Notes: generated from the letters alone by a model not told the origin. A DNA stretch of 64,000 nucleotides from Bin87 sp034420475 (GCA_034420475.1 DAOULH010000090.1:14472-78471); one strand, 5' to 3'. Counted from the first letter of the stretch, positions 34,161 to 43,424 are shown. A program made the numbers and translations.

Positions 34161-35498
34161 CTACTTACTCGCTCCCGCTGAAGTGCTTACTCCAACTACT
34201 TCGCTGACCAGATTGGACCTGAACCCGCCGCTCAACAGCCGGGTCACCGCCCGATCCAAAACCGTCGGGGTGTCGGCCAGCAGTATCAAAACGTGCCGAC
34301 CCCCTTCACGATCCAGCACGGTCACCGCCGTGCCGGCCGGGTCCAGTTCCAGGCCGAACGGCATTGCCACGGTATCGTCGACCCGAACCCCGGCAGCCTG
34401 GAGGTACTGGCGCACCTGCAAAGCATCGTCGTGCAAACCCAGGAACACCGTGTCCCGGCTCACGTCTTCGGTTCCCCGGATGTCGGCGGCAATACCGTAT
34501 TCTTCCAGACCGCTCTTGAGCTTCGCGCCGCTGCCGAGCAGGTCGGGCCGGCCCAGCAATATCTGGACGCCGTCATCGGGTCCGGTTTGATAGAAGTGGG
34601 GGAAGTCGGCGAGATCGAAAACACGGTCGCTGGTGGTGACAAAGTCGATGATGTTGGACAGCAACCGGTCGTTGTCCAGAGTGGAATCCTGGGGCGGAAT
34701 CATGAAGGTGAAATCGGAAATGGCCAGGACGTTCCGGTCGGCGGCCCGGGCCATCACGTAGAGGTCGCCGTTGTTTTCGGCCACTGCGGACTCGGTGCGG
34801 GCGTCCGCGACGGCCAGGCCGGGCCCGGAGGAAGTGATCGACCCGGCGGTAAACAGGACGATGGTATCCAAACCGGCGGTCAACTCGTCAGGCCGGAAAT
34901 CGCGCACGAAGATGTTCTGGAAGTTCTGGTCGTTCTCAACCTGGTTGTACAGGTAGTCCGGGCGGAACTGCACCCCGAAACGCTGGGCCAGCGTGTTCAT
35001 CTGGTCGCGCCGTCCGGGGTCGGAAACCATCAGCAGCTTGCCGCCCTTGCGCACAAAGTCTTCGATCAGGTCAACCTCGCCGGCCGAGTAGGCGATCAAC
35101 GGCGTTATGACCACCAGGCTGTCCGCCTCGCGCAGCCTTTCCGCGAACGCAGCGACGCGGTCCGCCTCCGATGATCTGGCAAAGTTGCCGAGCAGCTCCA
35201 AGTCGTACCCCTGGGCGACCACGCGAGTGCGCAGCGTCAGTATCTCCCGGGAGGAGAACCCGTTGCTGTGGAGGGTGTCCAGCAGCACCAAGCCGCCGGA
35301 ACGCTCACCGACGGACGGCGTCCATTGCGTCCCGTCGTTGGCGCTGGCGACGCCTCCGGCCAGGTAGTCGATCTCCACCGGCGGCGGGCCCGCGTAGTTG
35401 CCGCGATAGAAAATCAGGTACGCGGCGGCGAAGGCCACGCCGACGCAGACCACCAGGAGGATCAGTATCCCCGCGAGTTTAGTGGCCATAACCCGCAT
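34161..35498 (-). CDS. Membrane-anchored DUF4350/GldG-like protein
   Basis: 445 residues. One N-terminal transmembrane helix (ILILLVVCVGVAFAAAYLIF) and a large extracytoplasmic part. LVVITPLIAYSAGEVDLIEDFVRKGGKLLMVSDPG matches the glutamine-amidotransferase-like fold of DUF4350/GldG-type proteins, often linked to ABC exporters or envelope processes; the amidotransferase Cys is not present. The start (35498, or 35489 at Met4) overlaps the S49 peptidase stop, and the lipoprotein gene follows after 3 bases, so the three genes are translated as a block. Function unknown. Confidence 0.65.
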   Translation of the reverse strand: MRVMATKLAGILILLVVCVGVAFAAAYLIFYRGNYAGPPPVEIDYLAGGVASANDGTQWTPSVGERSGGLVLLDTLHSNGFSSREILTLRTRVVAQGYDLELLGNFARSSEADRVAAFAERLREADSLVVITPLIAYSAGEVDLIEDFVRKGGKLLMVSDPGRRDQMNTLAQRFGVQFRPDYLYNQVENDQNFQNIFVRDFRPDELTAGLDTIVLFTAGSITSSGPGLAVADARTESAVAENNGDLYVMARAADRNVLAISDFTFMIPPQDSTLDNDRLLSNIIDFVTTSDRVFDLADFPHFYQTGPDDGVQILLGRPDLLGSGAKLKSGLEEYGIAADIRGTEDVSRDTVFLGLHDDALQVRQYLQAAGVRVDDTVAMPFGLELDPAGTAVTVLDREGGRHVLILLADTPTVLDRAVTRLLSGGFRSNLVSEVVGVSTSAGASK

Positions 35499-36483
35499 AC
35501 AGGTAGTAGATGTTCGGCTGCCCGGCCTCTATCGGGAAGTTCGAAAGCGGGTTCGCCGGCTCCTGACCCAGGGCTCCCATCAGGGGCCGCCCGTACTGAT
35601 CTTCAGAGATTTGGCCCTCCCGGTTCGATTGTGACGGGGCGGGGTCGTCAGCCTTGTCCGCCGTTACTTCCGTTACTTCTCCCAAGGGCACGTAAGAGAG
35701 CTGTGCGCGCCAGCCGTATTTCTCGAAGACCGCGGCGTTCACGTCGGTAATGCTGTACCTTCCAATTCCGGCAAGCTCCGCCGCTTTTTCCACGCCGTCG
35801 CCGGTTTCGCCGATGGCATCGACCAAGCCCAGCGGCAGCGCCTGGGATCCGGAGTAGATTTTCCCTTCCAGCAACTCCGCCTTGGTCATCCTCAGCCGGT
35901 CACCACGTTCGCGGATCACCATTTGACCAAACGATTCCTTCGCCCGGTCTATCAGATCGACCCAGTGTTGTCTCGATCCGCCCGTCAGCTTGTACGGGCC
36001 GGTGGTCGTTATGATTTCGGGCCAAACCGGCGGCAGTGGCCCGCCTGATATTCCGACCACCCCGACGTTACCGACCAACGACGTCGGCTGAGTGTAGATG
36101 TAGTTGCTGGCCATGGCCATCATGTAGCCGCCGCTGGCAACCATGCCGTTCATCACGATGACCACCGGCTTTTCGTCGCGGAGACGCCGGGTATGGATGT
36201 ACAGGCGCTCGCTGGAGGATGCGCCCCCGCCCGGGCTGGAGATGGAGATCACCACCGCTTTGATCGAGTCGTCCTGCAGGGCGTAGTCAAGGTGCTGGCC
36301 GATGACGAAGGTGGAGCCTTCATCAATGACGGTGAACGGGATGTTGATCACGCCAACGGACGGCTTGCCAGGAGCGACGAAGAAAAATACCACCGCTCCG
36401 ATGGCGAGGCCGAGGATCACGGCCGCCGGACCGGCGAAATACCAGCTGGTCAACGCTCTGCGCAATTTGTTCAGTGTTTCCAC
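35479..36483 (-). CDS. S49-family signal peptide peptidase (SppA-like)
   Basis: 334 residues from GTG 36483 (VETLNKLRRALTSW); a GTG at 36522 is possible but adds no family sequence. One N-terminal membrane helix (GPAAVILGLAIGAVVFFFVA), then the crotonase-like protease fold: ISISSPGGGASSSERLY, the nucleophile S117 in NGMVASGGYMMAMAS and a probable general-base Lys (about K165, GPYKLTGG) aligned with SppA K199 of Bacillus. It would degrade signal peptides or regulate membrane proteins. The C-terminal tail is long and polar. A TACGAT sequence about 12 bases before the GTG may be a -10 element. First gene of the three-gene operon. Confidence 0.82.
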   Translation of the reverse strand: METLNKLRRALTSWYFAGPAAVILGLAIGAVVFFFVAPGKPSVGVINIPFTVIDEGSTFVIGQHLDYALQDDSIKAVVISISSPGGGASSSERLYIHTRRLRDEKPVVIVMNGMVASGGYMMAMASNYIYTQPTSLVGNVGVVGISGGPLPPVWPEIITTTGPYKLTGGSRQHWVDLIDRAKESFGQMVIRERGDRLRMTKAELLEGKIYSGSQALPLGLVDAIGETGDGVEKAAELAGIGRYSITDVNAAVFEKYGWRAQLSYVPLGEVTEVTADKADDPAPSQSNREGQISEDQYGRPLMGALGQEPANPLSNFPIEAGQPNIYYLYAGYGH

Positions 36484-36539
36484 GATCAGGCAAATATCGT
36501 ACCACAGGCGCGCGCGGCACACACAACCTTCAGTTATCG

Positions 36540-36697
36540 TAAGTGTTCAGAATCCAGGGGATTGTCATTGCGAGGCGCTGGCGCCGTAGCAATCTCGACG
36601 CCGTAGCCGCAACGTCTGCCCCAAAGGACTCCCCTGCGCCAACGGGATTGCCGCACTGCGCTCGCAATGACACTCTCCCCGCAAGTCTGAACAGTTA
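36540..36697. repeat. Palindromic repeat copy A6 (MITE-like)
   Basis: TAAGTGTTCAGA (36540-36551) and TCTGAACAGTTA (36686-36697) are inverted ends with one mismatch. GTCATTGCGAGGCGC and GCGCTCGCAATGACAC lie inside. CAGTTATC occurs on both outer sides, but overlaps the end itself on the right, so a target duplication is unproven. Confidence 0.85.
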
Positions 36698-36784
36698 TCC
36701 ATTGTCACGTCAATACGCATCCAACCTTGCATCGGTTTCATGTCATGGTTACGATTGCGCGAACCTGTTTCGGGAGCCAGCACC

Positions 36785-37165
36785 ATGCACCACTGGAACG
36801 TCGGCGGCGATATCTACATCGGATGGCCCGACCACGGCGCCGAAGAACGGCGCTATACCATTGTGGATGTCGACCTGTTCGGCAAGGTGTTCCGCGCCCG
36901 GGTGACCGACGGCCAGCGCCAGGGCGGGTTCATGGTGATCTTCGACTGCCCCAACATCGTGCTGGAGCAGTTGGCCGAGCAGGCATCCCACGCCCTGGGG
37001 TTTCGCGTGATCGTGTCGAGCCTGCGCACCAGCATCGAGGGCAACGTCGTGCGCAGTTTCGACTACGAATGGTACCCCACCCCGGAATACGAGGAGCGGC
37101 CCCACGCGCTGGCGACCACCCTGGCCAGCCTGTACAACGAGATCGCGCCGGGCCAGGCCGGCTAG
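36785..37165 (+). CDS. Hypothetical protein
   Basis: 126 residues from ATG 36785 (GGGAG about 9 bases upstream), starting MHHWNVGGDIYIGWPDHGAEE. Compact, mixed alpha/beta composition, no membrane segment. Features such as GGFMVIFDCPNIVLEQLAEQA and FDYEWYPTPEYEERPHALAT do not match a family I know. It ends 4 bases inside the convergent VWA gene. Coding is supported by frame length and codon usage; function unknown. Confidence 0.6.
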   Translation: MHHWNVGGDIYIGWPDHGAEERRYTIVDVDLFGKVFRARVTDGQRQGGFMVIFDCPNIVLEQLAEQASHALGFRVIVSSLRTSIEGNVVRSFDYEWYPTPEYEERPHALATTLASLYNEIAPGQAG

Positions 37166-38553
37166 CCGCCTCCGCCCGGTATGTTCGGGTGGCCCCACAG
37201 CGGATGCCGGAAGGTCGGCGCCAGCGCCGGGTTGAGTTCGCGCCTGGAACGGGCAGCCGCGCCGCCATCGTGAGCGGTACTTGCGTCCGCGCCGATCTCC
37301 TCGGCGTCATGTGAAGCTGACCGCCGTCGTGCCGTCGGGGGCGCGCGGTGCGCCGTCAGCCGGTTCAGGTGCAGCGCCAGTTCCTGGAGGCTGTGGAGGT
37401 TGTGCGCCGGCAGAAAGTCGTCGATGTACGGCATCGCGGCCTGCATCCCCCGGGTCAGCGGCTCGTAGCCCGGCGATCCGAGGAGTGGGTTCAGCCAGAT
37501 GAGGCGGTGACAACTGCGCTGCAGCCGCGCCATTTCGCGGGACAACAGGTTGGGGTCGCCCCGGTCCCACCCGTCGGATATGACCAGGACCACCGCGCCG
37601 CCGCGCAGGACGCGCCGCGCCCAGCGGTAGTTGAAGGCCTTGATCGCCTCGCCGATGCGGGTGCCGCCGGCCCAGTCGGGCACCGCCCGGGCCACCTCCG
37701 ACACCGCGCGGTCGACACCGCGGTGCTCCAGGTGGCGGGTGATGCGGGTCAAGCGCGTGGCGAACAGGAACGCCTCCAACTGCTGCCCGCTGACGGCGAC
37801 GGTGTGCACAAAGTGCAGCAGCATACGGGTGTAACGCTCCATGGAACCGCTGACGTCGCAGATCAGCACCAGGGGGCGAGGCTTGGTTTTGCGCCGGCGG
37901 TGGGCGATGTCCAGCATCTCGCCGCCGTAGGACAGGCTCCTGCGCATGGTGCGTCTCAGGTCCACGTCCCGCCCGTCGCCCCAGGTGAGCCGGCGGGTGC
38001 GGCGGCTGCCCAGGTCCCACTGCAATTCGGCCATCAGGACGCGCGCGGCTGCGACTTCGGCCGGCGTGTAGTCGGCGAAATCGCGCTGCCGCAGCACCTC
38101 CCGGGCGCTGAATGACCGCTGGAGGTCCACCACGGGCTGCCGGTCGCCGGCGTCATCGGGGTCGTCGTTGCCCGGCGGGCCGTCGGACGTATCCTCGCGG
38201 TGGGGCATGACCCGGGGCGTGCGGTAGCGGCGTTCCTCGCCCATGGAGCGCAGGTCGCGCATACTGCGTCCGTGGGCTGGCCGCCGCCAGAACACCTGAA
38301 ACGCCTCGTCGAAAAGCTCCAGATCGCTGCGCCGGTGCACCAGCAGCGCCCGCGCCGCCAGCCGGAAGTCGTTGCGGTTCCCCCCGATGGGAACGAACTC
38401 GGTGGCGCGCACCAGGTCCAGCATGTTGCCGGAACCCACGTCCAGCCCCAGGCGGCGGAGCACCTCGCCGAACATCAGGAGGTTGGACAGGATCGTCCCG
38501 TCGCCAGCGTCGGCCGGCGCGGTATGCAGGTTGACGCTGGCGCCGGTGGTCAT
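37162..38553 (-). CDS. VWA-domain CoxE-like protein
   Basis: 463 residues. The VWA domain (about 225-400) has the MIDAS motif LICDVSGSMERYTR with the later Thr (GGTRIGEAIKAF) and Asp (VISDGWDRGDPN). The N-terminus NLLMFGEVLRRLGLDVGSGNML and an acidic linker precede it. CoxE-like proteins normally work with a MoxR AAA ATPase in metal-cofactor insertion; no such ATPase is adjacent. Its ATG overlaps the stop of the 117-residue gene (ATGA), which follows a small alarmone synthetase gene, so the three form one operon. The Pro/Arg-rich C-terminal tail is probably disordered. Confidence 0.85.
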   Translation of the reverse strand: MTTGASVNLHTAPADAGDGTILSNLLMFGEVLRRLGLDVGSGNMLDLVRATEFVPIGGNRNDFRLAARALLVHRRSDLELFDEAFQVFWRRPAHGRSMRDLRSMGEERRYRTPRVMPHREDTSDGPPGNDDPDDAGDRQPVVDLQRSFSAREVLRQRDFADYTPAEVAAARVLMAELQWDLGSRRTRRLTWGDGRDVDLRRTMRRSLSYGGEMLDIAHRRRKTKPRPLVLICDVSGSMERYTRMLLHFVHTVAVSGQQLEAFLFATRLTRITRHLEHRGVDRAVSEVARAVPDWAGGTRIGEAIKAFNYRWARRVLRGGAVVLVISDGWDRGDPNLLSREMARLQRSCHRLIWLNPLLGSPGYEPLTRGMQAAMPYIDDFLPAHNLHSLQELALHLNRLTAHRAPPTARRRSASHDAEEIGADASTAHDGGAAARSRRELNPALAPTFRHPLWGHPNIPGGGG

Positions 38554-38903
38554 GCACCGGTAACCGGGGAGGCCTCGGTACGGTCAACGTTTTGTATCGT
38601 AGTCTGGGGAAGATTGTCTCGCCAACTGGCACCGTAACAAATTTCCGTGGGGGTCAGCACTTCATAGTCGCCCCAGAAATAGCGGGCGTGGGTCTGTTTG
38701 ATGGATTCCACGGATGCGCCACCCAGGACGACGTACTCCATGCGGACCGGCTTGCCTGCCTTCAGGCAGGCGTTGAGCTCGTCCAACTGGTCAATATCCA
38801 GCTTGTAGAGGCGCTCTTCAGCATCATCAATGTTTTCGTACACCGTGATCCTGGTAGGAACTTTACCGTGCCGGTCGTGCTCAACCAGAAAATTCAGGCT
38901 CAT
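38550..38903 (-). CDS. Hypothetical protein coupled to the alarmone synthetase
   Basis: 117 residues, unrecognised. Segments of note: SLNFLVEHDRHGKVPTRITV, DIDQLDELNACLKAGKPVRM and YFWGDYEVLTPTEICYGASW. No membrane helix. It starts 30 bases after the RelA/SpoT-like gene and overlaps the VWA start by 4 bases. By position it could be the antitoxin or regulator of the alarmone synthetase; that is inference only. An AGGAGGATAAAG-type ribosome site lies before the ATG. Confidence 0.6.
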   Translation of the reverse strand: MSLNFLVEHDRHGKVPTRITVYENIDDAEERLYKLDIDQLDELNACLKAGKPVRMEYVVLGGASVESIKQTHARYFWGDYEVLTPTEICYGASWRDNLPQTTIQNVDRTEASPVTGA

Positions 38904-38933
38904 CTTTATCCTCCTGCTTCTGGCCAGTCCCGG

Positions 38934-39572
38934 TTACCCGGAATGGGCCGATATTATCACATCCCTCGCTTGGTCGATGTCAGTTTCGGGCAATTCAGTA
39001 CCTTCCAAATCACACCGCCAGGCTAGTTCCGACAAGTCTTGCAACGCACGGTTGACTTCCTGCATACCGCCGCCGTACTTGACGGAAATATCGTACCCCG
39101 CCGCCAACTCGGAAACCATCTGCCAGAGGTGCTGGTTGCGCGTCTGTACCTGGATTTCCATAAGCTGGCCCCGATAGCGAATGTCGAAGTGGACCGCTCG
39201 ATATCCGAACTTGGGGCTGTCGCTTTTGTCGTCAACTTGCTGGACATCGTAGGTTGCCGGTAACCGGGCCACCACAGCCTGCTGCTCAGCCCTGCCGGAT
39301 ACGATGATGCGGCAGCCAGCCAAGTCGGTCACCCGAGACAAAGTCAGATCAGGACGCCGCTCCATCTTTGCAGCCACCGTTTCAACTCGCTTGGTGCGGG
39401 AACCTACTTCGGCATTCGGAAACAAGGCTCGCAACTCCGTCTCCAGATCGAACCTGAGCCGGTTTAGCACCCTTCTGTAACTGCCGTATCTCCTCCGGTC
39501 TGCACCAGTAGTGCCTCGCCGCAGCCGTTCGCCAAGTGCGTCAATTTCGTCGTCCGTGAAGTGCGTGGTCAT
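38934..39572 (-). CDS. Small RelA/SpoT-domain alarmone synthetase (possible ToxSAS)
   Basis: 212 residues: a stand-alone synthetase domain without hydrolase, TGS or ACT parts. Features: RRYGSYRRVLNRLRFDLE, the R-rich MERRPDLTLSRVTDLAGCRI with catalytic D83, the substrate-base Tyr124 in GYRAVH, and E139 in LMEIQVQTRNQHLW. Such proteins make (p)ppGpp or (pp)pApp, or pyrophosphorylate tRNA when acting as ToxSAS toxins. First gene of an operon with the 117-residue gene and the VWA gene. GGAGGAAGTG precedes the ATG. Confidence 0.85.
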   Translation of the reverse strand: MTTHFTDDEIDALGERLRRGTTGADRRRYGSYRRVLNRLRFDLETELRALFPNAEVGSRTKRVETVAAKMERRPDLTLSRVTDLAGCRIIVSGRAEQQAVVARLPATYDVQQVDDKSDSPKFGYRAVHFDIRYRGQLMEIQVQTRNQHLWQMVSELAAGYDISVKYGGGMQEVNRALQDLSELAWRCDLEGTELPETDIDQARDVIISAHSG

Positions 39573-39607
39573 TTCACTTCCTCCAGTCGTATATCGTCAC
39601 AAACATG

Positions 39608-40939
39608 TCAAACTCGGTTGCTGCGGGGCGGCGTCTCACTGCCAAAGCTGCGGGGCAGCAGCGCCGCGGCGACCACTGCCAGGGCGGTCATTGCGCCCAC
39701 GGCCAGCACCCCGGTGACCAGGGAGCCGGTCATCTGGGCCAGCGCCCCGGCGATCACCGGTCCCGCGCCGAAGCCCACCGCGCCGAAGGTCTGCACCAAC
39801 CCCGACAGCACCGACACCTCCCGCGTCCGGATGTTCCTGAACTCGAAGGGCAGTATCTCCATGGCCGGGACGAACACCCAGGCAATCCCCAACCCGGTCA
39901 GGGCCAACGCGGCAATCACCACGTTGCCGGCCAGCACCGCGACTAACGTGGCGGCCAGGTTCAGCGCGGCCGGCAGCAGCACCAGCAGCCGACGGTTGGT
40001 AATGTGATTGAAAATCCAGCTTCCCGCCAATGCCCCCGGTATCAGGACGTAATACAGGAACCCAAACAGCACGCTGCCGGATGTGATGGCGATGCCCCGG
40101 TGTTCCTCCAGGATCGTGGGCAGGAAGGTCAGCACCGTCGTCCAGGACGCCGACAGCCACAGCATGACCATTCCCAGCAGCCAGGCGTGGGGATAGGAAA
40201 CCAAGGAGCGCACCAGGGGCGGCCGTGCGGTCGGGTCCTCATGGGGATCGGTATCCGTTGGGGCGTCCGGGTCCGGCACGGTTGCGACCGCATCCTCCGG
40301 GCCCTGGGCCGGCTCCCTGGCTCCCCAGGTCAGCGCCGCCCACACCAGCAGGTGCGCAGCCATGATGGCGCCCTGGACGAAGTAAGCCAGTCGCCAGCTG
40401 TCCAGCACCACGATGATGATCGGCCCGAAGGTGAGTGCTGCGGCCATGAAGGTGGAGTGCATGGACAGGCCGATGGACGACACCTGGGAGTATTGACGGG
40501 GAGCGGCCCACCAGCGCAGCAGCAGCGGCCGCGCCGGCGCCATGGACGCATGGACCAGCACCGTCAGGAACCGCGACGCCAGCAGGGTCCAGAACCCCAT
40601 GGCCAGGCCCTGGCTGAACAGGCAGGGCGCCATGAGCGCCAATGCGGCCAGCACCCGGCGGTTGGGATTGAATCGGGCGAACAGCAGGCTGAAGGGCACC
40701 AGCAGCACCGCCGGCGTGCCCCACCAGACGGCTTGCAGAATGCCTATCTCCAGGTAGCTGAGATCCAGGTCCGCCTGCACAAAGGGAAGGAACAATCCGA
40801 GTCCGTAGGACGACAGCACCACCGTGCTCTGGTGGGTCCGGTTCAGCAGCAGAACCGACCAGGCCCGGAGGGACGTCGTAGCTTCGGAACCCGCCGGCTC
40901 CGGCTCGGATCGTCCTCTGCCTGCTTCCCCGGCGGCCAA
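39608..40939 (-). CDS. MFS transporter
   Basis: 443 residues, about 12 hydrophobic segments after a polar 30-residue N-terminus. SSYGLGLFLPFVQADLDLSY begins helix 1; RFNPNRRVLAALALMAPCLF is the loop 2-3 region. The start is a TTG at 40939, just after the TPR gene stop; no ATG fits before the first helix. It is the third gene of a moeA-TPR-MFS series on the minus strand. Substrate unknown. Confidence 0.8.
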   Translation of the reverse strand: MAAGEAGRGRSEPEPAGSEATTSLRAWSVLLLNRTHQSTVVLSSYGLGLFLPFVQADLDLSYLEIGILQAVWWGTPAVLLVPFSLLFARFNPNRRVLAALALMAPCLFSQGLAMGFWTLLASRFLTVLVHASMAPARPLLLRWWAAPRQYSQVSSIGLSMHSTFMAAALTFGPIIIVVLDSWRLAYFVQGAIMAAHLLVWAALTWGAREPAQGPEDAVATVPDPDAPTDTDPHEDPTARPPLVRSLVSYPHAWLLGMVMLWLSASWTTVLTFLPTILEEHRGIAITSGSVLFGFLYYVLIPGALAGSWIFNHITNRRLLVLLPAALNLAATLVAVLAGNVVIAALALTGLGIAWVFVPAMEILPFEFRNIRTREVSVLSGLVQTFGAVGFGAGPVIAGALAQMTGSLVTGVLAVGAMTALAVVAAALLPRSFGSETPPRSNRV

Positions 40940-40941
40940 GG

Positions 40942-41469
40942 TCAGGTCGTATCCGCGCCGGCGTCGCGCATGGCCCGCGCCAGGTTGCGGACGCTGGCCT
41001 CCGTGGACGGGTGCTGGCGGCCCAGGGTCTCGGCGCGGTCGCCGGCGTTGCGCAGGTGCAGCGTGGCCGCTTCGTCGTAGCGACCCACCGCGTGCAGCGC
41101 GTTGGCCAGGCTGCCCCGGCTGCGCAGGGTATCAGGATGGTTCTCGCCCAGAGCGGCGCGGCGCGCCCCGAACAGCGCGGCGAACATCTCGATGGCCACG
41201 TCGGTATGCCCGGCGGCGTAGTGGCAATTGGCCAGGCTGCTCCGGTAGCGCAGCGTTTCGAGGTGATCCGGCCCGTGCACCCGCACGCTGCCCTCCGCGG
41301 CCCGGTCAAACCGGCGCAGCGCCTCATCGAACCGACGGGCGGCGCGATAGGCGTGGGCCAGCCGATGCTGGGCGCGCAGGGTATCCGGGTGGTCGTCGCC
41401 CTTGGCTTCGATTTGGGCGTCCAGTTCGGCAGACCGGCGGGCTATGCGCTGGTCATAAGGGTTGGTCAT
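40942..41469 (-). CDS. TPR protein (kinesin-light-chain-like repeats)
   Basis: 175 residues of about 42-residue tetratricopeptide units of the TPR_10/12 type, each with a HPDTLR..LA..Y pattern (GDDHPDTLRAQHRLAHAY, GPDHLETLRYRSSLANCHY, GENHPDTLRSRGSLANALH, GRQHPSTEASVRNLARAM). It is a protein-protein interaction module. The ATG overlaps the MoeA stop (ATGA) and the MFS gene follows after 2 bases, giving tight coupling. No catalytic domain. Confidence 0.82.
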   Translation of the reverse strand: MTNPYDQRIARRSAELDAQIEAKGDDHPDTLRAQHRLAHAYRAARRFDEALRRFDRAAEGSVRVHGPDHLETLRYRSSLANCHYAAGHTDVAIEMFAALFGARRAALGENHPDTLRSRGSLANALHAVGRYDEAATLHLRNAGDRAETLGRQHPSTEASVRNLARAMRDAGADTT

Positions 41470-43424
41470 GGCAAAATCGCTCGCAGTTCGCCCATGCGTG
41501 AAACATCGTAGCCGCCCAGGGCATCGACGGCCTGCCGGAAATCGGAAGCGTTGAGCAGATCCAGCAGCGGCCGCAGGTGACCGCTTTCGTAATGCTCAGC
41601 AGGGATGACCAGATCATACTCCTCATTCAGCAGGGGCACGAATTCCAGATCCAGGGCGCGGGCCGCCGACAGGACTCCCAACCCGGCATCAGCCGACCCG
41701 CCCGACACCGCCGCCGCCACGGCCAGATGGCTGTATTCCTCGCGCTGGTATCCGACGATGGCGCCGGGATCCGCTCCCATCTGCTGGAGCCGGTAGTCCA
41801 GCAGCACGCGGGTGCCCGATCCCCGCTGGCGGTTGACAAACCTGACCTCCGGTCGCAACAGGTCTTCAAGGCTCGCGATGTGCAGGGGGTTCCCAGGCGC
41901 GGTCATCAGTCCCTGGGTCCGCCCCACCAGGCGAACGATGGCGACGGACGTATCCGGCAGGTAGCGGCGGACGTAGGACGTGTTGTACTTGCCGGTCTCG
42001 GTGTCCAGCAGATGGCAGCCGGAGACGTGGGCTTCGCCGCGGCGCAGCGCCAGCAACCCGCCCAGGCTGCCCACGTGGGCCGACGCCAGGTTCACCGAGG
42101 GACGCCCGCGCCGCAGGAAGCTGCGCATGAGGTCCAACGCCAGGTCGTGGCTGCCGATGGCGACGATGGTGTTCTCCACCTCCTCCAACGGGCGCAGCAG
42201 TTCCACCTCCACCTCGGCGCCGGCGTCCATTCCCTCGGTGTGCCTGGGTATCCGCACGATCCCGTCGGCGCGGACCAGGGACATGACCACGCCGGCGCCC
42301 CGCTGCACCGGGGTCGCGATCATCTTGCTCCCCACCCGTCCCACCGCGACGCGCAGGAACTCGTCCTCGCCGGTGGGTGATACCACCTTGCGGGTGATGC
42401 TCGCGCGGATCCGGCGGCGCGCGGGCATAGACGACCCCAGCAGCCGTTCCAGCAATGGCATCAACAGCAGTTCCGCGGTCAGGGCCGCCGACACGGGGTA
42501 GCCGGGCAGCCCCATGACCGGCTTGCCCGCCGCTACCCCCAGCGCCACCGGATGGCCGGGCCGGACGGCGATGCCGTGCACTTGCAGCGTTCCCAGCGAT
42601 TCGATAACCGAGGCGGTGTAGTCGGCGTCGCCGGCGGAAGAACCGGCGTTGATCGCCACCACATCCGAGGCTGCCAGGCCCGCGGCAACCGCTTCACGGA
42701 TGGCGTCAGAGTCGTCCGGCGCCGGGTCGCACACCACAGGCTCGCCACCCCATTGACGGACCAGGGCGGCCAGGATCAGCGAGTTGAACTCCGGTATGTC
42801 GCCGGGTTTTCTCGCCGCGCCGATGGGCGCCAGTTCGTCGCCGGTGGGAATTATCGTAACCCGGGGACGGCGGCGCACCGGAACCGTGGTGAGGCCGGCG
42901 GCGGCGCAGGCTCCCAGGTCGGCGGGGGTGATGCGATGGTTTTCCGGCAGCACCAACTCGGTGGCCACGATGTCTTCGCCCAGCGGACGGACGTGCTGCC
43001 AGGGCGCGACCGGATCAGACACTCGCACGGTGTTCGGGTCGGCGGGATCGCGCTGCACGTGCTCGATCATCACTACGGCGTCCATCCCCGCCGGCATGGG
43101 GTCGCCGGTGTCAACCCACACGGCCCGGCTGCCCACCGCCAAAGCCGTGGGTCGTGTCTCGGTGGCTCCGGCGGTGTCGGCCGCACGCACCGCAATGCCG
43201 TCCATGGCGGCGGCATCGTAGTGCGGCGACGACGCAACGGCCCACACCGGCCCGGCAGTAATGCGGCCCACGATGTCGGCGGCGGTCAGCGGCGCATCCT
43301 CGCCGGGCATTGGGACCAGGGCGCCGGCCTCGTCCAGGGTGCCGAACCAGCGGGCCGTCGCATCTTCCAGCGGTATGTCCTGCAGGAAGTAGCGACGGTG
43401 GGATGTGTGATTGGCTTCCACCAT
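41466..43424 (-). CDS. MoeA-type molybdotransferase fused to a PBP-like domain
   Basis: 652 residues from ATG 43424; the frame extends into a palindromic repeat upstream but that part is repeat translation. MoeA domains: SSPHYDAAAMDGIAVRAADT, WVDTGDPMPAGMDAVVMIEH, FNSLILAALVRQWGG, INAGSSAGDADYTASVI and GLPGYPVSAALTAELL. From about residue 430 a periplasmic-binding-like domain begins: VNLASAHVGSLGGLLALRRG, RQRGSGTRVLLDY and GLGVLSAARALDLEFVPL. The MoeA part inserts Mo or W into molybdopterin-AMP; the PBP-like part may bind oxyanion or sense substrate. The fusion is known in Archaea and Chloroflexota. Confidence 0.9.
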   Translation of the reverse strand: MVEANHTSHRRYFLQDIPLEDATARWFGTLDEAGALVPMPGEDAPLTAADIVGRITAGPVWAVASSPHYDAAAMDGIAVRAADTAGATETRPTALAVGSRAVWVDTGDPMPAGMDAVVMIEHVQRDPADPNTVRVSDPVAPWQHVRPLGEDIVATELVLPENHRITPADLGACAAAGLTTVPVRRRPRVTIIPTGDELAPIGAARKPGDIPEFNSLILAALVRQWGGEPVVCDPAPDDSDAIREAVAAGLAASDVVAINAGSSAGDADYTASVIESLGTLQVHGIAVRPGHPVALGVAAGKPVMGLPGYPVSAALTAELLLMPLLERLLGSSMPARRRIRASITRKVVSPTGEDEFLRVAVGRVGSKMIATPVQRGAGVVMSLVRADGIVRIPRHTEGMDAGAEVEVELLRPLEEVENTIVAIGSHDLALDLMRSFLRRGRPSVNLASAHVGSLGGLLALRRGEAHVSGCHLLDTETGKYNTSYVRRYLPDTSVAIVRLVGRTQGLMTAPGNPLHIASLEDLLRPEVRFVNRQRGSGTRVLLDYRLQQMGADPGAIVGYQREEYSHLAVAAAVSGGSADAGLGVLSAARALDLEFVPLLNEEYDLVIPAEHYESGHLRPLLDLLNASDFRQAVDALGGYDVSRMGELRAILP

